From positions 1-6,240 of the forward strand of contig DTYU01000231.1 of NCBI GenBank assembly GCA_012961725.1: a stretch of DNA of 6,240 nt, written 5' to 3'. The stretch comes from Desulfotomaculum sp. GTDB taxonomy: Bacteria; Bacillota; Desulfotomaculia; Desulfotomaculales; Ammonificaceae. The position numbers and the translations under genes were made by a program. This document shows positions 5,784 to 6,240 of the stretch, one piece after another (the stretch's first letter is position 1; every line of letters starts with the position of its first letter). The notes beneath the pieces were generated by a model. The model worked only from the letters and a program-made list of their open reading frames with translations, did no database searches and had not been told where the DNA came from.

Positions 5784-6125
5784 ATGAACGTGCTGATAGT
5801 ATACTGTGGCCGCTATGCGGCCGGAGGGTATGCCTGTCCAGGGGAGTGGAAGTGCTTTTCGGCGGCCAACAAGCGGGAAGGAGAGTTTGCTGGGTACGAC
5901 GATGTCAGAGTGGTTGGCTTTCTTTCGTGTGACTGCCCGGGAAGGGAGTTGATTGCCAACATCGGGTGTACCAAAGAGAAGGCCGATTTCGACGCTGTGC
6001 ATCTCTCGACGTGTATGGTCAAGGCATGGCCCGCGTGTCCTTACATAGATATGGATGAACTGGCGCAGAAGATAACGAACAAACTAAATGTCAAGGTGGT
6101 CAAAGGAACGCACAACTACGGATAA
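5784..6125 (+). CDS. CGGC-domain putative metal-binding protein
   Basis: This 113-residue protein has eight cysteines (8, 18, 24, 49, 51, 62, 77, 85) and matches the CGGC-domain family. The signs are CPGEWKCFSAANKREGEFAGY (18-38), VVGFLSCDCPGRELI (43-57), AVHLSTCMVKAWPACPYI (71-88) and the end VKVVKGTHNYG. The family is cytoplasmic, small and presumed to bind metal through its cysteines and histidines; no reaction is established. The name-giving CGGC is represented here by the shorter C49-D-C51 before PGR. No signal peptide or membrane segment is seen. AAGGGAGG (5767-5774) stands nine bases before ATG 5784. A small inverted repeat TTAAGA (5748-5753) / TCTTAA (5763-5768) touches that ribosome site. 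No clear promoter was found between it and the heptamer element. Confidence 0.88.
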   Translation: MNVLIVYCGRYAAGGYACPGEWKCFSAANKREGEFAGYDDVRVVGFLSCDCPGRELIANIGCTKEKADFDAVHLSTCMVKAWPACPYIDMDELAQKITNKLNVKVVKGTHNYG

Positions 6126-6169
6126 ACAATACAATCATTTTCAGTTAGTGTAAAGTTACTGTAGGAATA

Positions 6170-6240
6170 TTGCAGGAGCTAAGGGAGGGAGTAAAGAAGA
6201 GAGACCTCACCGTCCTTGTAGTGGACGAGCAGTTGATAAA
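6170..6240 (+). CDS. Probable 5' end of an unidentified protein, cut by the right edge
   Basis: A frame open from 6149 (after the stop at 6146-6148) to the window end encodes LREGVKKRDLTVLVVDEQLI, which has the look of a real alpha/beta protein start. No ATG is present. TTG 6170 follows AGGA at only three bases, and GTG 6221 has no ribosome site close enough, so the start is uncertain. The KRDLTVLVVDEQLI pattern recalls the first helix and strand of DUF1893 proteins, but twenty residues cannot prove that. It would follow the CGGC gene by about 45 bases on the same strand and could be co-transcribed with it. Confidence 0.35.
   Translation, partial: MQELREGVKKRDLTVLVVDEQLI

Noticed and set aside
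1..6240. tRNA, rRNA or known riboswitch
   Set aside because: No cloverleaf, TPsiC-arm signature or recognisable riboswitch core was found on either strand by eye.

Overview
The window most likely comes from an anaerobic Gram-positive bacterium of the Bacillota, of the Desulfotomaculum/Pelotomaculum (Peptococcaceae) kind. This is inferred from strong AGGAGG-type ribosome sites on nearly every gene, GTG starts, a gene set typical of strict anaerobes (radical SAM enzyme, CoA-disulfide-reductase-like flavoprotein, CGGC-domain protein, DUF35 acyl-CoA protein), and intergenic arrays of degenerate 7-bp repeats. No genus can be fixed from the sequence alone.

Layout. 1-345 (minus strand): the first codons of a gene that leaves the window at the left edge, a four-unit heptamer array, and a remnant of a RadC-like helix-hairpin-helix domain. 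346-819 (minus): a DUF35 zinc-ribbon/OB-fold protein of the type that partners acyl-CoA thiolases. 862-1905 (plus): a branched-chain amino-acid type substrate-binding protein that has lost its signal peptide and first strand, followed by a clear terminator. 1988-3079 (minus): a radical SAM protein with an unusually cysteine-rich N-terminus. 3273-3683 (minus): a small FMN-binding split-barrel protein of the pyridoxamine phosphate oxidase family. 3866-5218 (minus): a CoA-disulfide reductase/NADH oxidase-like flavoprotein with a near-consensus sigma-A promoter. 5303-5783: a long non-coding stretch containing a symmetric 105-bp heptamer/hairpin element. 5784-6125 (plus): a CGGC-domain protein. 6149-6240: the probable start of another plus-strand gene that runs off the right edge.

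How the parts fit. The two flavin proteins (FMN barrel and CoA-disulfide reductase-like enzyme) are neighbours on one strand. A perfect CRP/FNR-type palindrome precedes the first, and a related, more degenerate sequence overlaps the -10 box of the second, so a shared redox or metabolic regulator is a plausible hypothesis. The left third looks rearranged: a headless transporter gene abuts the DUF35 start, and a broken radC piece plus a repeat array separate DUF35 from the next gene of its presumed operon. By eye the left half (to about 3,080) is richer in G+C than the right half. I found no convincing new multi-gene system. The most unusual signals are the symmetric heptamer element, the possible shared operator and the broken gene ends.
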